Both the position numbers and the translations under genes were made by a program. A stretch of 64,000 bases of DNA, taken from NCBI RefSeq assembly GCF_000010805.1, contig NC_012522.1, forward strand, positions 4,154,001 through 4,218,000, in the 5' to 3' direction. Each line of letters starts with the position of its first letter. Positions within the stretch are counted from its first letter, which is position 1. The notes beneath the pieces are model-generated. The model saw only the letters and a program-made list of their open reading frames with translations, made no database searches and was not told the DNA's origin. Of the stretch, positions 1 through 8,506 are shown piece after piece. The stretch comes from Rhodococcus opacus B4 (lineage in GTDB: Bacteria; Actinomycetota; Actinomycetes; Mycobacteriales; Mycobacteriaceae).

Positions 1-1
1 G

Positions 2-496
2 GTCCCGCGCGGCGAGGCGACCCTCGACGACTGGCGCGACGAACTCGACCTGAAATTCTCCAGCGTCCTCAACACCGTCGACGCCGCCCTGCCCGCGCTC
101 CGGAAGTCCGACGCCGCGGCCATCGTCAACATCTCGGCGGTGCTCGCCCGGCAGCCGGAGCCGCGGCTGGTCACCACCAGCGCCGCCCGGGCCGGGCTGT
201 TGAACCTCAGCAAGTCGCTGTCGCTGGAACTCGCCGCCGACGGCATCCGCGTCAACTCGGTGTCGCTCGGACTGGTCGACACCGGTCAGTGGCGACGCCG
301 TTACGAGGAATCCGGCACCGCGGCCACCTTTGCCGAGTGGGAAGCCGAGATCGCCCAGGACCGCGGCATCGGTCTCGGCCGATTCGGCCGCGCCGACGAG
401 GTGGCCGCCATGATCGTGACCCTGCTGTCTCCCCGCTCGTCGTATGTGACGGGCACCAGCCTCGATGTCTGCGGAGGCGTCGCGCGCTATGTCTGA
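2..496 (+). CDS. SDR-family oxidoreductase, 3' part only, atypical active site
   Basis: The reading frame is open from base 2, so the gene starts before the window; about 164 residues are visible. The end matches classical short-chain dehydrogenases: a serine in NISAVLAR, helix residues AARAGLLNLSKSLS, the substrate-side strand GIRVNSVSLGLVDTGQW, and a C-terminal YVTGTSLDVCGG. The usual YxxxK catalytic pair should lie where the sequence reads TSAAR, so both Tyr and Lys appear replaced (T and R). It may therefore be a non-catalytic or altered SDR. The stop lies 10 bp before the ThDP gene, which indicates one transcript. The substrate is unknown. Confidence 0.85.
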   Translation, partial: VPRGEATLDDWRDELDLKFSSVLNTVDAALPALRKSDAAAIVNISAVLARQPEPRLVTTSAARAGLLNLSKSLSLELAADGIRVNSVSLGLVDTGQWRRRYEESGTAATFAEWEAEIAQDRGIGLGRFGRADEVAAMIVTLLSPRSSYVTGTSLDVCGGVARYV

Positions 497-506
497 GAGG
501 AACACC

Positions 507-2138
507 ATGTCTGTAGGAAATGGCGGCGACCTGCTCGTCCAGGTGCTGCGCGAGGCCGGGGTCGACACGGTGTTCGGCATCGTCAGCGTCCACAACCAGC
601 CCCTGGTGCAGGCGGTCGCCAAACACCTGCGGTTCGTGCCGGTCCGGCACGAGGCCACCGCCGTCAGCGCGGCCGACGGTTATGCCCGCGCCACCGGCGG
701 ACTCGGCTGCGCGCTCACGAGCACCGGCACCGGCGCCGGCAACGCGGCCGGTTCACTGATCGAATCACTCAGTGCCGGAACGTCGGTGCTGCACGTGACC
801 GGTAACGTCGAGAGCCGCTACCTCGGTTCGGGCCGCGGATTCATCCACGAGACCAAGGATCAACTGGGCATGCTGACGGCGACGTCGAAGCACGCCGCCA
901 CCATCCTCGACACCGACAGCGCCGGAAAGGTGTTGCGGGAAGGCGTAGCCGCCGCCCTCGCGGCGCCCGGCGGTCCGTCGAGCATCGAATGGCCCATCGA
1001 CCTGCAGTATGCGGAACACGTCATCGACGTGGTCGAGCCGGTCACGGAGGCGCTGCGCACGCCGGACGCCGACGAGTGGGCGGTCGCCTTCGCGTTGCTG
1101 CGGTCGGCGGAACGTCCGGTGATCTGGGCGGGCGGCGGTGTCGCGACCGCCGGCACGGAGCTGACCGAACTGGTCGAGCGGTGGGGAGTTCCGTTGCTCA
1201 CCAGCAACTCCGGTCGCGGCGCCGTGCCCGAGGACCACCCGCTGTGCATCGGCAACTACGGCAACACCCCGGCCGGCCGGGAACTCCTGCAGGACGCAGA
1301 CCTGCTGCTGTCGCTCGGAACGCACTTCCGGTCGAACGAGACCGGCGACTACTCGATGCCCGTCCCGGACGTCCACGTGCAGGTCGACCTCGACACGGCG
1401 GCGCTCGGCCGCGTCTACCCCGCTCAGGCCGGGGTGACCGCTGACATCGCCACCTTCCTGACGAGGCTGTCGGAACTGGCCCCGGTCGACGCGTCGTGGA
1501 CCGAACGGGCTCGCGCGACCCGGGAACTGGTGCGCACCAAGCAGCGCGCCGGACTCGGTGACCACGCCGTGCTGTGCGACGCCGTGCGCGCCGCGTTCCC
1601 GAACGATTCCGTGATCGCCCGCGACGTCACCATCGCGTCGAGTTCCTGGGGCAACCGGCTGCTGCCGATGTTCGACCCCAAGTCCAACGTCTTCCCCCGC
1701 GGCGGCGGTATCGGGCAGGGCCTGGGCATGGCCATCGGCTCCGCACTGGCCGACGAGACCCGCCCCACCCTGGCGCTCGTCGGCGACGGCGGCTTGGCCG
1801 TCCACTTCGGCGAGATCCTCACCATGGCGCAGGAAAAGCCGTGGCTGGTGCTGCTCGTGTTCAACGACGGCGGCTACGGCGTGCTGCGGAACATGCAGAA
1901 GGGCGGCGGCGAAGACACGTACGCCGTCGACCTCGTCACCCCCGACTTCCCGTTGCTCGCACAGTCGATCGGTGTGCCGTACCTGCGAATCGGTGGCGCC
2001 GCCGAGGCGCACACCGTGCTCGCCGACGCCGTGTCTCGCCAGGCTCCGGTGATCGTCGAGGTCGACCTCGCCGCGTACGGCGAGATGCCGGCGCCGTTCA
2101 CCCCGCCGGTCACCGTTCCCGGGAAGGATCCCCGATGA
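507..2138 (+). CDS. ThDP-dependent enzyme, acetolactate-synthase/benzoylformate-decarboxylase superfamily
   Basis: 544 residues in the three-domain layout of ThDP enzymes. The N-terminal Pyr domain carries the cofactor-activating glutamate (E49 in RHEATAVSAADGYAR). The C-terminal PP domain has the metal/diphosphate motif GDGG...NDGGYG at about 427-457. I chose ATG 507 because GAGAGG lies 6 bp upstream; an in-frame ATG at 489 is possible. The gene sits between an SDR and a flavin monooxygenase and overlaps the latter by ATGA. It probably decarboxylates or ligates a 2-oxo acid in this pathway, but a biosynthetic acetolactate role is unlikely because no ilvN-like subunit is present. Exact reaction unknown. 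Confidence 0.85.
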   Translation: MSVGNGGDLLVQVLREAGVDTVFGIVSVHNQPLVQAVAKHLRFVPVRHEATAVSAADGYARATGGLGCALTSTGTGAGNAAGSLIESLSAGTSVLHVTGNVESRYLGSGRGFIHETKDQLGMLTATSKHAATILDTDSAGKVLREGVAAALAAPGGPSSIEWPIDLQYAEHVIDVVEPVTEALRTPDADEWAVAFALLRSAERPVIWAGGGVATAGTELTELVERWGVPLLTSNSGRGAVPEDHPLCIGNYGNTPAGRELLQDADLLLSLGTHFRSNETGDYSMPVPDVHVQVDLDTAALGRVYPAQAGVTADIATFLTRLSELAPVDASWTERARATRELVRTKQRAGLGDHAVLCDAVRAAFPNDSVIARDVTIASSSWGNRLLPMFDPKSNVFPRGGGIGQGLGMAIGSALADETRPTLALVGDGGLAVHFGEILTMAQEKPWLVLLVFNDGGYGVLRNMQKGGGEDTYAVDLVTPDFPLLAQSIGVPYLRIGGAAEAHTVLADAVSRQAPVIVEVDLAAYGEMPAPFTPPVTVPGKDPR

Positions 2139-3265
2139 CCAGGATCGCCGTCTGCGGAGGCGGAATCGGCGGACTCGCCACCGCTCTCGCGCTGCAGAAG
2201 TTCGGTCTCGACGTCACCGTCTACGAGCAGACGCGGCAGTTCGCCCGCGTCGGCGCCGACATCAACCTGACACCCAACGCGGTTCGGGCGCTCGACGGGC
2301 TCGGCGTCGGACCGGCGATCCGCGAATCCGCCGCACGGCCCCAGTTCCGGATCAGCCGCACGTGGGACACCGGCGTCGAGACATCGCGGCTGCCGATGGG
2401 CGACACCGCGGAACAGCAGTACGGCGCACCGCAATTGACGATGCACCGCGGCGACCTCATGACCGCGCTCGAGAACCGGTTGCCCGCGGGCTCCGTCGAA
2501 ATGGGTCGCCGAGTCAGCGGCATCGCCGACGGCCGCATCGAATTCACCGACGGCAGTGCGGCGTCCGCAGACGTGATCGTCGGTGCCGACGGCATCCACT
2601 CCGCGGTCCGGACCGCGCTGCTCGGACGGGACCAGCCGACGTTCACCGGCGTCGTCGCGTTCCGTGCCGTCGTCCCCACCGAACGCGTCGGGAACCTGCC
2701 GAACCTCGACTGCTTCACCAAGTGGTGGGGGCCGAACCCGTCGACCCAGATCGTGACGTTCCCGCTCAACCAGGGCAAGGACATCTTCATCTTCGCGACC
2801 TGCGCCCAGGACGAATGGACCGAGGAGTCGTGGACGACACCCGGGTCCGTCACCGAACTGCGCGAGCTGTACCGCGACTTCCACCCGGAGGCGCGGGCGC
2901 TGCTCGACGCGTGCGACGAGGTCCTGAAATCGGCTCTCTACGTGCGCGATCCGCTGTCGTCGTGGACCGACGGCCGGTCCGTGCTGCTCGGCGACGCCGC
3001 GCACCCGATGATGCCGTTCATGGCGCAGGGCGCCGGCATGGCCATCGAAGACGCCGTCGTCCTCGCCCGCTGCCTGAGCCTGTTCGACGACCCCGCGGTC
3101 GCGCTGCGGACCTACCAGGAGACACGACTGCAGCGGACCTCCCGCATCCAGCGCGGCTCACGGTCCAACGACTGGCTGAAAGTCGCCGGCAACGGCGACT
3201 GGGTCTACGAATACGACGCCTGGCAGGTGCCGTTGGAATTGGCCGCGGCCCGAACGGACGCATAG
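2135..3265 (+). CDS. FAD-dependent aromatic monooxygenase, NicC / salicylate-hydroxylase-like
   Basis: 376 residues, a single-component class A flavin monooxygenase. Visible motifs are the N-terminal dinucleotide-binding GGGIGG, the DG motif GADGIHS, and GDAAHPMMPFMAQGAGMAIE near the C terminus. From memory, the KWW segment, the MAQGAGMAIEDA segment and the overall spacing resemble 6-hydroxynicotinate 3-monooxygenase (NicC), which decarboxylates and hydroxylates its ring. A salicylate-type substrate is the alternative. The ATG overlaps the upstream stop (ATGA), with GGGAAGGA upstream as ribosome site, so translation is coupled to the ThDP gene. The neighbouring Mo hydroxylase fits an N-heteroaromatic substrate, but this is inference. 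Confidence 0.85.
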   Translation: MTRIAVCGGGIGGLATALALQKFGLDVTVYEQTRQFARVGADINLTPNAVRALDGLGVGPAIRESAARPQFRISRTWDTGVETSRLPMGDTAEQQYGAPQLTMHRGDLMTALENRLPAGSVEMGRRVSGIADGRIEFTDGSAASADVIVGADGIHSAVRTALLGRDQPTFTGVVAFRAVVPTERVGNLPNLDCFTKWWGPNPSTQIVTFPLNQGKDIFIFATCAQDEWTEESWTTPGSVTELRELYRDFHPEARALLDACDEVLKSALYVRDPLSSWTDGRSVLLGDAAHPMMPFMAQGAGMAIEDAVVLARCLSLFDDPAVALRTYQETRLQRTSRIQRGSRSNDWLKVAGNGDWVYEYDAWQVPLELAAARTDA

Positions 3266-4423
3266 ATGGAACCGGTTCGGCGACAGCCTCTGTCGAGGCG
3301 GCGGGCACTGACCCTACTGGGTTCCGCCGCCACCGCCGCCACCGCCGTCGCCGCGACGAGCTGCGCGTCGCACACCTCCGACGCGCAGCCGAGCGGGGCG
3401 ACGCCACCGGATGCCTACGAGCTGTCCGGTGACGTCGACGGCTACTCGACGACGCTGATTCTGCTCGGAACCGCGGCCGGACCCATCGCCGTCCCGGGGC
3501 GGAGCGGCACGTCCAGCGTGCTCGTCGTCGGCGACCGGCCGTATCTCATCGACGCGGGTCCGTGGTCGAGCCGAAAGCTGATCCAGGCCGGCATCTCCGC
3601 CGACTCGCTCGGTGGCGTCTTCGTCACCCACATGCACAGCGATCACATCGCCGACCTGGTCAACGTGTTCTGGCTGGTCGGAGGCACGCCGTCGTACACG
3701 GCCCGCGGTGTCGTGCCCGTGTACGGGCCCGGTTCGGCGGGCGCCCTGCCGACCCCGCGAGCCGGCAAGATCATCCCGATTCGGAATCCGCTCACCCCTG
3801 CTCCCGGGCTGAGTCGGCTCTTCACCGGTGTTCTCGACGCATACGCCTACGACACCAACATCCGCAACGCGGAGAAGGGTGCCGGCACCGACTACAACCG
3901 CATGTTGTCGCTGCACGACGTGCTGCCCCCGGAGTCGTCGGGCGCCTCCGCCGAGAACACCGCACCGGAGATGGAACCGTTTCCCGTATTCGAGGACGAC
4001 CGGGTGCGGGTCACCGCGACGCTGGTCCCGCACGGCCCCGTCTACCCGTCGCTGGCCTACCGATTCGATACCGAGGACGGCGCCGTCACGTTCTCCGGCG
4101 ACACCGCGAAGTCGTCGAACGTGGTTCGGCTCGCGCAGGGATCCGACATCCTCGTCCACGAGGTGATCGACGTCGACTTCTATGCCGAAACGTCGGGTCC
4201 GGCACTGGTCGAGCACATGATTCACGCGCACACCACCGCGCAGGACGTCGGACGCGTCGCCACGGACGCCGGCGTCCGCCAGGTGGTTCTCTCCCACATC
4301 GGACCGGGCGACCCGCAACAGGTCACCGACGACCAGTGGGAGCGCGGCGTGAAGTCCACGTTCGCGGGTGTCGTGACCGTCGGGCACGATCTCGTCCGGA
4401 TCGGCGTCGGGCAGCGCCGGTAG
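3266..4423 (+). CDS. Exported metallo-beta-lactamase-fold hydrolase (Tat signal)
   Basis: 385 residues. The N terminus has a twin-arginine-like signal (LSRRRALTLLGSAATAA, residues 10-26) running into AATSCAS, which could be a weak lipobox with Cys33. The mature protein has the zinc motif THMHSDH (H122, H124, D126, H127), a later FSGDTAKS and a final SHIGPGD, an RNase Z/arylsulfatase-like MBL arrangement. The ATG follows the monooxygenase stop directly, without its own clear ribosome site, so it is probably translated by coupling. It may hydrolyse a lactone or ester outside the membrane. The substrate is unknown. Confidence 0.8.
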   Translation: MEPVRRQPLSRRRALTLLGSAATAATAVAATSCASHTSDAQPSGATPPDAYELSGDVDGYSTTLILLGTAAGPIAVPGRSGTSSVLVVGDRPYLIDAGPWSSRKLIQAGISADSLGGVFVTHMHSDHIADLVNVFWLVGGTPSYTARGVVPVYGPGSAGALPTPRAGKIIPIRNPLTPAPGLSRLFTGVLDAYAYDTNIRNAEKGAGTDYNRMLSLHDVLPPESSGASAENTAPEMEPFPVFEDDRVRVTATLVPHGPVYPSLAYRFDTEDGAVTFSGDTAKSSNVVRLAQGSDILVHEVIDVDFYAETSGPALVEHMIHAHTTAQDVGRVATDAGVRQVVLSHIGPGDPQQVTDDQWERGVKSTFAGVVTVGHDLVRIGVGQRR

Positions 4424-4495
4424 CGGCATCTTGCGTGTTGCCGCGGTCCCGAGAAAGCTGGACCTCACGACACCGCGACGTGATCGGAGCCAGGG

Positions 4496-5230
4496 ATGGA
4501 CACCACGATTACCGAGATCGCTCCCGACATCTACCGGCTGTCCACGTACCTGGACGAGCCCAACCTGATCATGAACCAGTTCCTCGTCGACGGTGAGGAA
4601 GCGCTGCTGTTCCACACCGGTCAGCGTGCGCTGTTCCCGGTCGTGTCCGAGGCGATCGCCCGGCTGATTCCGCTCGACAGACTGCGGTGGATCACGTTCG
4701 GCCACGTCGAGGCCGACGAGTGCGGAGCGATGAACTCGTGGCTGGCCGCGGCGCCGAACGCCGAGGTCGCGCACGGGGCGATGGGATGCTTCGTGCAGGT
4801 CAACGACCTGGCCGATCGCGCACCGCGTCCGCTACAGCACGGTGACGTGCTCGAGACCGGCACCCGGCGGGTCCGTCACCTCGACACCCCGCACGTACCC
4901 CACGGGTGGGACGCCGGGCTGATGTTCGAGGAGACCACGCGGACGCTGTTCACCGGCGACCTGTTCACCGCGTTCGGTCATCACCCCGCGACCACCGAGG
5001 AAGAGATCGTCGGACCGGCCATCGCGGCGGAGGACATGGGGAGCGCGACGTGCCTGACCCCGGCGCTCGGGCCCACGATCCGGGGCCTCGCCGATCTGGA
5101 ACCCCTGGTGCTGGCGCCGATGCACGCGCCGGTGTTCGCCGGCGACTGCGCGCAGAGTCTGCACGACCTCGCGCACGGATACGAGGCGCGGCTCGCGGCC
5201 GAGCAGGAAAAGTACCGCGCCGAGGCCTGA
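4496..5230 (+). CDS. Flavodiiron/ODP-like metallo-beta-lactamase-fold protein
   Basis: 244 residues. The metal motif is HVEADE (H70, E72, D74) rather than HxHxDH, followed by TPHVPHGWDAG, FTGDLF and a C-terminal MHAPV. This HxExD set is typical of diiron, oxygen-binding ODP domains of flavodiiron proteins, but no flavodoxin domain is attached. It may sense or reduce O2 or NO, or act as a hydrolase on an intermediate. It lies 72 bp after the previous MBL gene on the same strand, with GGAGCCAGGG just before the ATG. Function is inferred only from fold. Confidence 0.75.
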   Translation: MDTTITEIAPDIYRLSTYLDEPNLIMNQFLVDGEEALLFHTGQRALFPVVSEAIARLIPLDRLRWITFGHVEADECGAMNSWLAAAPNAEVAHGAMGCFVQVNDLADRAPRPLQHGDVLETGTRRVRHLDTPHVPHGWDAGLMFEETTRTLFTGDLFTAFGHHPATTEEEIVGPAIAAEDMGSATCLTPALGPTIRGLADLEPLVLAPMHAPVFAGDCAQSLHDLAHGYEARLAAEQEKYRAEA

Positions 5231-5311
5231 TGGGTACGCAACCTGGCACTTGTCTCGCTCGACGCGGTCCTCGGCCTCGCCTGTCCTGGGCCGGGCGACA
5301 CGCGTGGTTCA

Positions 5312-6364
5312 TCATTGTTCGACGATGTCGAGCGGGAAATCGGACCGATTACGCTGCCACGATGGTGCTGCGTCGATTGCGCGCTTGGTGATGATTTCGG
5401 CGGCGATGGAGATGGCGGTCTCAGCTGGTCCGCGGTTGCCGATTGCGAGGCCGATGGGGCTCGACAGCGCGGTGAGGTGTTCGGGGCGGATGCCGGCTGC
5501 GGCGAGTTCTCGTCGTCGGTTGGTGTCGGCGGTGAGTGACCCCATGGCCCCGACATAGGCGAGGGGTTCTGCCCATTTGGTTGTGTCGAGGCATTCGACG
5601 AGAACGGGGATGTCGATCTTGGGATCGTGGGTGAGAACGACAATGACTGTGCGGGAATCGAATCGGCCTTCGTTGCGTTCGCGTGCGATCCAGTCGGACG
5701 GCCATTCGCAGACGACCTCGTCGACATGGGGAAATCGCTGCGGTGTCGTGAAGGTAGGGCGGGCATCGCAGAGGGTGACCCGGTAGCCCATTCTGGTGCC
5801 GAGGTAGCCGGTTTCCGCTGCGAAATCGGTCGAGCCCACGATGATCATCCGTGGCCGGGACGGGAAGCGGCGTATCAGCGTTCCGGTGGGGGTCAGGCCG
5901 GTGGGTGCGTCGAGTTCGTGTGCGATGCGGTGGGTACCCGCCCGCGGGCCCGCGACGACCGTCTCGAGGATGACGGTTTCGTCGCGCAGTGCGCGTTCCA
6001 CGAGCTCCGCGAGTTGCGGCGTGGTCTCGCGGTCCAGCCGTTCCACGAACACAGTGAGCGATCCACCGCAGGTCAGTCCGGGTTCGAGGATGTTGCCGCT
6101 CGGTCCGTAGTGCTCGATTCGAGGCTGGCCGGTGGCGAGGACCTCGAGGGCGGACTCGTAGACGGCCCCCTCGACGCAACCGCCCGAGATGCTGCCCACC
6201 ACGGTTCCATCCTGGTGGACTGCGAGCATGGCCCCGGGGTCTCGCGGGGACGACCCGAGCGTGGCGATGACGGTGGCGACCGCGACGGCGCGGTCAGCCT
6301 CCCATTCGGTGTAGATGTCGTGGAGAACGGAGTTCACGAATGCCTCGCAGTTCGGTATGCGCAT
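5312..6364 (-). CDS. XdhC/CoxI-family molybdoenzyme maturation protein
   Basis: 350 residues from the chosen ATG (MRIPNCEAF); longer in-frame starts exist upstream. The N-terminal XdhC domain has GSSPRDPGAML and GSISGGCVEGAVYE with its conserved cysteine. The C-terminal Rossmann domain has MIIVGSTDFAAETGYL and VTLCDARPTF. In this family the protein inserts or sulfurates the molybdenum cofactor of xanthine-dehydrogenase-type hydroxylases. It is divergent from the three subunit genes of such an enzyme, 730 bp away, which supports a dedicated maturation role. It converges on the upstream catabolic operon. Confidence 0.85.
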   Translation of the reverse strand: MRIPNCEAFVNSVLHDIYTEWEADRAVAVATVIATLGSSPRDPGAMLAVHQDGTVVGSISGGCVEGAVYESALEVLATGQPRIEHYGPSGNILEPGLTCGGSLTVFVERLDRETTPQLAELVERALRDETVILETVVAGPRAGTHRIAHELDAPTGLTPTGTLIRRFPSRPRMIIVGSTDFAAETGYLGTRMGYRVTLCDARPTFTTPQRFPHVDEVVCEWPSDWIARERNEGRFDSRTVIVVLTHDPKIDIPVLVECLDTTKWAEPLAYVGAMGSLTADTNRRRELAAAGIRPEHLTALSSPIGLAIGNRGPAETAISIAAEIITKRAIDAAPSWQRNRSDFPLDIVEQ

Positions 6365-6416
6365 CAGGGTGGGGGCCGCAGATCCGTCGCGGGTGGTGGC
6401 GAGATCGTACAATAGT

Positions 6417-6430
6417 TTTGCGCAAAGATA
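6417..6430. promoter_or_regulatory. Candidate operator near the xdhC-like start (perfect 10-bp palindrome)
   Basis: TTTGCGCAAA at 6417-6426 is a perfect palindrome and continues as GATA, so the word GCAAAGATA occupies 6422-6430. It lies about 55 bp upstream of the XdhC-type start. The same 9-mer recurs 234 bp away in a second inverted repeat on the Mo-hydroxylase side, as expected for one regulator acting on both divergent transcripts. Confidence 0.5.
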
Positions 6431-6655
6431 AGTCTTGGTTTGGCGGAGAGTCGGTCGCCGGACAGCGAAACGCCTTGGGCGGCACAGTAGACGCATCGAA
6501 CCTGGGGTGTGGACTGGAAAGGCAGAGTGGTCTCGGCGTAGGCGTCGACCCCGGCGGCCGGGTTCGGCGAGCGCGCGGTGGTGCAGAGGGGAATTTTCGG
6601 CGGAAGGAGTCCCGCCCTTGACCTAGGGTCGTCGAGAACGTAGAACTCTCTTATA

Positions 6656-6670
6656 GCAAAGATACTTTGC
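6656..6670. promoter_or_regulatory. Candidate operator, inverted repeat GCAAAG-ATA-CTTTGC
   Basis: Two 6-bp arms (6656-6661 and 6665-6670) around ATA. It shares GCAAAGATA, and TTTGCGC on its right edge, with the palindrome at 6417-6430. The regulator is unknown; the nearby Lrp/AsnC-type protein is one candidate. Confidence 0.5.
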
Positions 6671-6834
6671 GCTGAGGTTCTTGGTCGGGGCGCCCGCCGT
6701 AGTCGTCGAAGGGAAAGATCCACATGAAGTGGAGTGGCTTTGCCGGTGTGGCTGTGGAGGACGCGGGCACGGTGACTTCCCTGCACTCACGTGGCGCCGC
6801 GACCGGGGAAGGGGGCCGTGCGAAAGACGGATTC

Positions 6835-7013
6835 CCCGCGCGCGGGTACTCGGCCGTCGCGATCATCGCCGGGACCGGAATCGGCGTAAGTTCGACTACA
6901 CCGGAGTCTGTTCGGGTTTCGTCCTCACCGCGCTCGGTGTCGTCCTCAACGTTCTCTGCGGCCGGCGAACGTCGCGTCCTGGCAGGGCGAAAGGTGATGC
7001 AACAAATGACTGA
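6835..7013 (+). pseudogene. Possible decayed transporter C terminus (two frames)
   Basis: One frame gives a hydrophobic segment GYSAVAIIAGTGIGV and, shifted by one frame shortly after, KFDYTGVCSGFVLTALGVVL followed by a basic tail ending at a TGA at 7011-7013. Together these look like the last two membrane helices and tail of a nucleobase-cation symporter-1-like permease, with the sequence between them missing. No intact transporter frame, start or ribosome site exists. This is a weak call; it could be chance hydrophobicity. Confidence 0.3.
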
Positions 7014-7094
7014 TACCGGACTCGCCGTCCCCACGGGCGCCCTCGCCGGTGGTCACGCCGAACCGCGTTGCACATTCGCGCGGGGAGCGTGCTG

Positions 7095-7964
7095 ATGCGC
7101 ACCCAGGCACTGGGTGCGGGGTTGGTGGCGCAGAGCCAATTCGCGATGGCTCCGTTCCGGCTTCATCGTCCGACCACTATCGAAGACGCCCTCGCGATCC
7201 TGTCCGAACATCCGGATGCTGTCATCGCCGCCGGTTGCTCGGATCTTGTTGCCCAGATCCGTGAGGGCCGCGGCCTGGAAACGCTGGTGTCGCTGCAGAA
7301 GGTCGATGCGCTGCGCGCCATCGGCCACGAGGCCGGCGTACTCCATATCGGTCCGATGGTGACCCATCACGCCGGTGCGACGGACGACATTGTCGGCACG
7401 GTGATCCCGAACCTCGCGGCGGCGTGGGAGTCGATCGCCACGGTTCGGATCCGCTACACCGCGACCGTCGGCGGGAACCTGATGGCGCGGCGATACCGCT
7501 ACGAAATGCCGCTGCTACTCGGAGCCCTCGATGCGGAGCTTGTCTTCGACGCCGGTGCGGCATCCCGTCCGGTCGCGTCGCTGTGGGCAGACACCGCATC
7601 TGCTCAGCGAGGTCTGCTGACCGACATCACGATACGAACGGACGACCTCGTCTGGTTCGGTTATGAGCGGTCGATGCGTCCGACGGCGACGGTGGCGCTC
7701 GCGGTGCGCCGCAACCCCGACGGCACCCTGCGGGTGCGCGCGCACTCGGGATCGGAGTACCGACACGGATTCGCACTCACGGCCGACACCGGCGTAGGCG
7801 AAATCGATCCGATGGCGTTGAGTGCGCAGCTTGCCCGGCAGTTACCGAACGAGTGTGCCGATTACACCGGCTCGGCGGAGTACCGCCGGCACCTGGTGCG
7901 TGTGTTGACGCGCCGTCTGCTCATCGCGGCGGGTGCGCAATTGAAGGGAACGACAACGAGATGA
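7095..7964 (+). CDS. Molybdenum hydroxylase FAD-binding medium subunit (CoxM/NdhF type)
   Basis: 289 residues. The FAD-domain pattern is visible: AAGCSDLVAQIREG near the N terminus and TVGGNLMARRYRYEMPLLLGALDAEL in the middle, the TVGGN-x(n)-D/E layout of the PCMH-type FAD subunit. ATG 7095 has GGGGAG 7 bp upstream; an in-frame ATG at 7068 has no such site. It passes electrons from the 2Fe-2S subunit to the acceptor. The stop overlaps the next start (ATGA). The family's second pattern (xIGG-type loop) is less clear, and the protein is of normal length. Confidence 0.88.
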   Translation: MRTQALGAGLVAQSQFAMAPFRLHRPTTIEDALAILSEHPDAVIAAGCSDLVAQIREGRGLETLVSLQKVDALRAIGHEAGVLHIGPMVTHHAGATDDIVGTVIPNLAAAWESIATVRIRYTATVGGNLMARRYRYEMPLLLGALDAELVFDAGAASRPVASLWADTASAQRGLLTDITIRTDDLVWFGYERSMRPTATVALAVRRNPDGTLRVRAHSGSEYRHGFALTADTGVGEIDPMALSAQLARQLPNECADYTGSAEYRRHLVRVLTRRLLIAAGAQLKGTTTR

Positions 7965-8506
7965 CCGAGTACCCCGATCGCGATCCCGACCGATCCACCG
8001 CCGCGGACGGAGAACTCGACACCTGCATCGAGTTCGCTCTGAACGGCGTCAAGCAGATCGTGCGTGTCGACGCCAACGCTATTCTGCTCGACGTTCTCCG
8101 TAACAATCACGGCTGCAAGGGTGTACGCGCTTCCTGCGAACGTGGGGTCTGTGGGGCGTGCACCGTGCTCGTGGACGATCTGCCGGTCGCCTCCTGTTCG
8201 ACCTTCGCGTTCAGCGTCGACGGCGCCTCGGTGGAAACGGTCGAGGGGTTGGCCGCGCCCGACGGCACACTGTCCCCGCAACAACGCGCCTTCTCCGAGT
8301 GCGGGGGTTTCCAGTGCGGCTTCTGCACCTCGGGGATGTTGATGCTCACCACAGGGCTGTTGCGCCAGGACCCCCAACCCGATCGCGGCACCATTCGCGA
8401 ATGGATCAGTTCCAACACCTGCCGCTGCACCGGATACGAGATGATCCTCGAATCGGTCGAACGTGCCGCCGAACTGGCCGGCGAGACGAACGGGGAATCC
8501 GCGTGA
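7961..8506 (+). CDS. Molybdenum hydroxylase 2Fe-2S small subunit (CoxS/NdhS type)
   Basis: 181 residues with the two cluster domains of xanthine-dehydrogenase-family small subunits. The plant-ferredoxin-like cysteines are C59, C64, C67 and C79 (SCERGVCGACTVL...SC). The helical C-terminal domain has CGFC (C119, C122) and CRC (C154, C156). ATG 7961 overlaps the previous stop, and the stop overlaps the next GTG start. An N-terminal extension of about 20 acidic residues precedes the ferredoxin fold. Confidence 0.92.
   Translation: MTEYPDRDPDRSTAADGELDTCIEFALNGVKQIVRVDANAILLDVLRNNHGCKGVRASCERGVCGACTVLVDDLPVASCSTFAFSVDGASVETVEGLAAPDGTLSPQQRAFSECGGFQCGFCTSGMLMLTTGLLRQDPQPDRGTIREWISSNTCRCTGYEMILESVERAAELAGETNGESA

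Larger units (their letters stand above)
6365..7094. other. Divergent intergenic region between xdhC-like gene and Mo-hydroxylase operon
   Basis: 730 bp without an intact gene. It holds two palindromic sites sharing the 9-mer GCAAAGATA (6422-6430 and 6656-6664), and a stretch from about 6835 to 7013 whose frames read like a decayed membrane-protein end. Open frames on both strands here are low-complexity and have no ribosome sites I trust. Confidence 0.6.

Noticed and set aside
765-2012. Long - strand frame of 415 codons
   Set aside because: It is the antisense shadow of the ThDP gene, with Arg/Gly/Val-biased composition and no family motif.
3314-4774. 486-codon - strand frame
   Set aside because: It lies opposite two well-supported MBL-fold genes and shows only low-complexity composition of high-GC antisense DNA.
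6681-7034. Small overlapping frames on both strands before the Mo hydroxylase
   Set aside because: No ribosome site and no protein-like pattern except the hydrophobic pieces, which I report as a possible remnant only.
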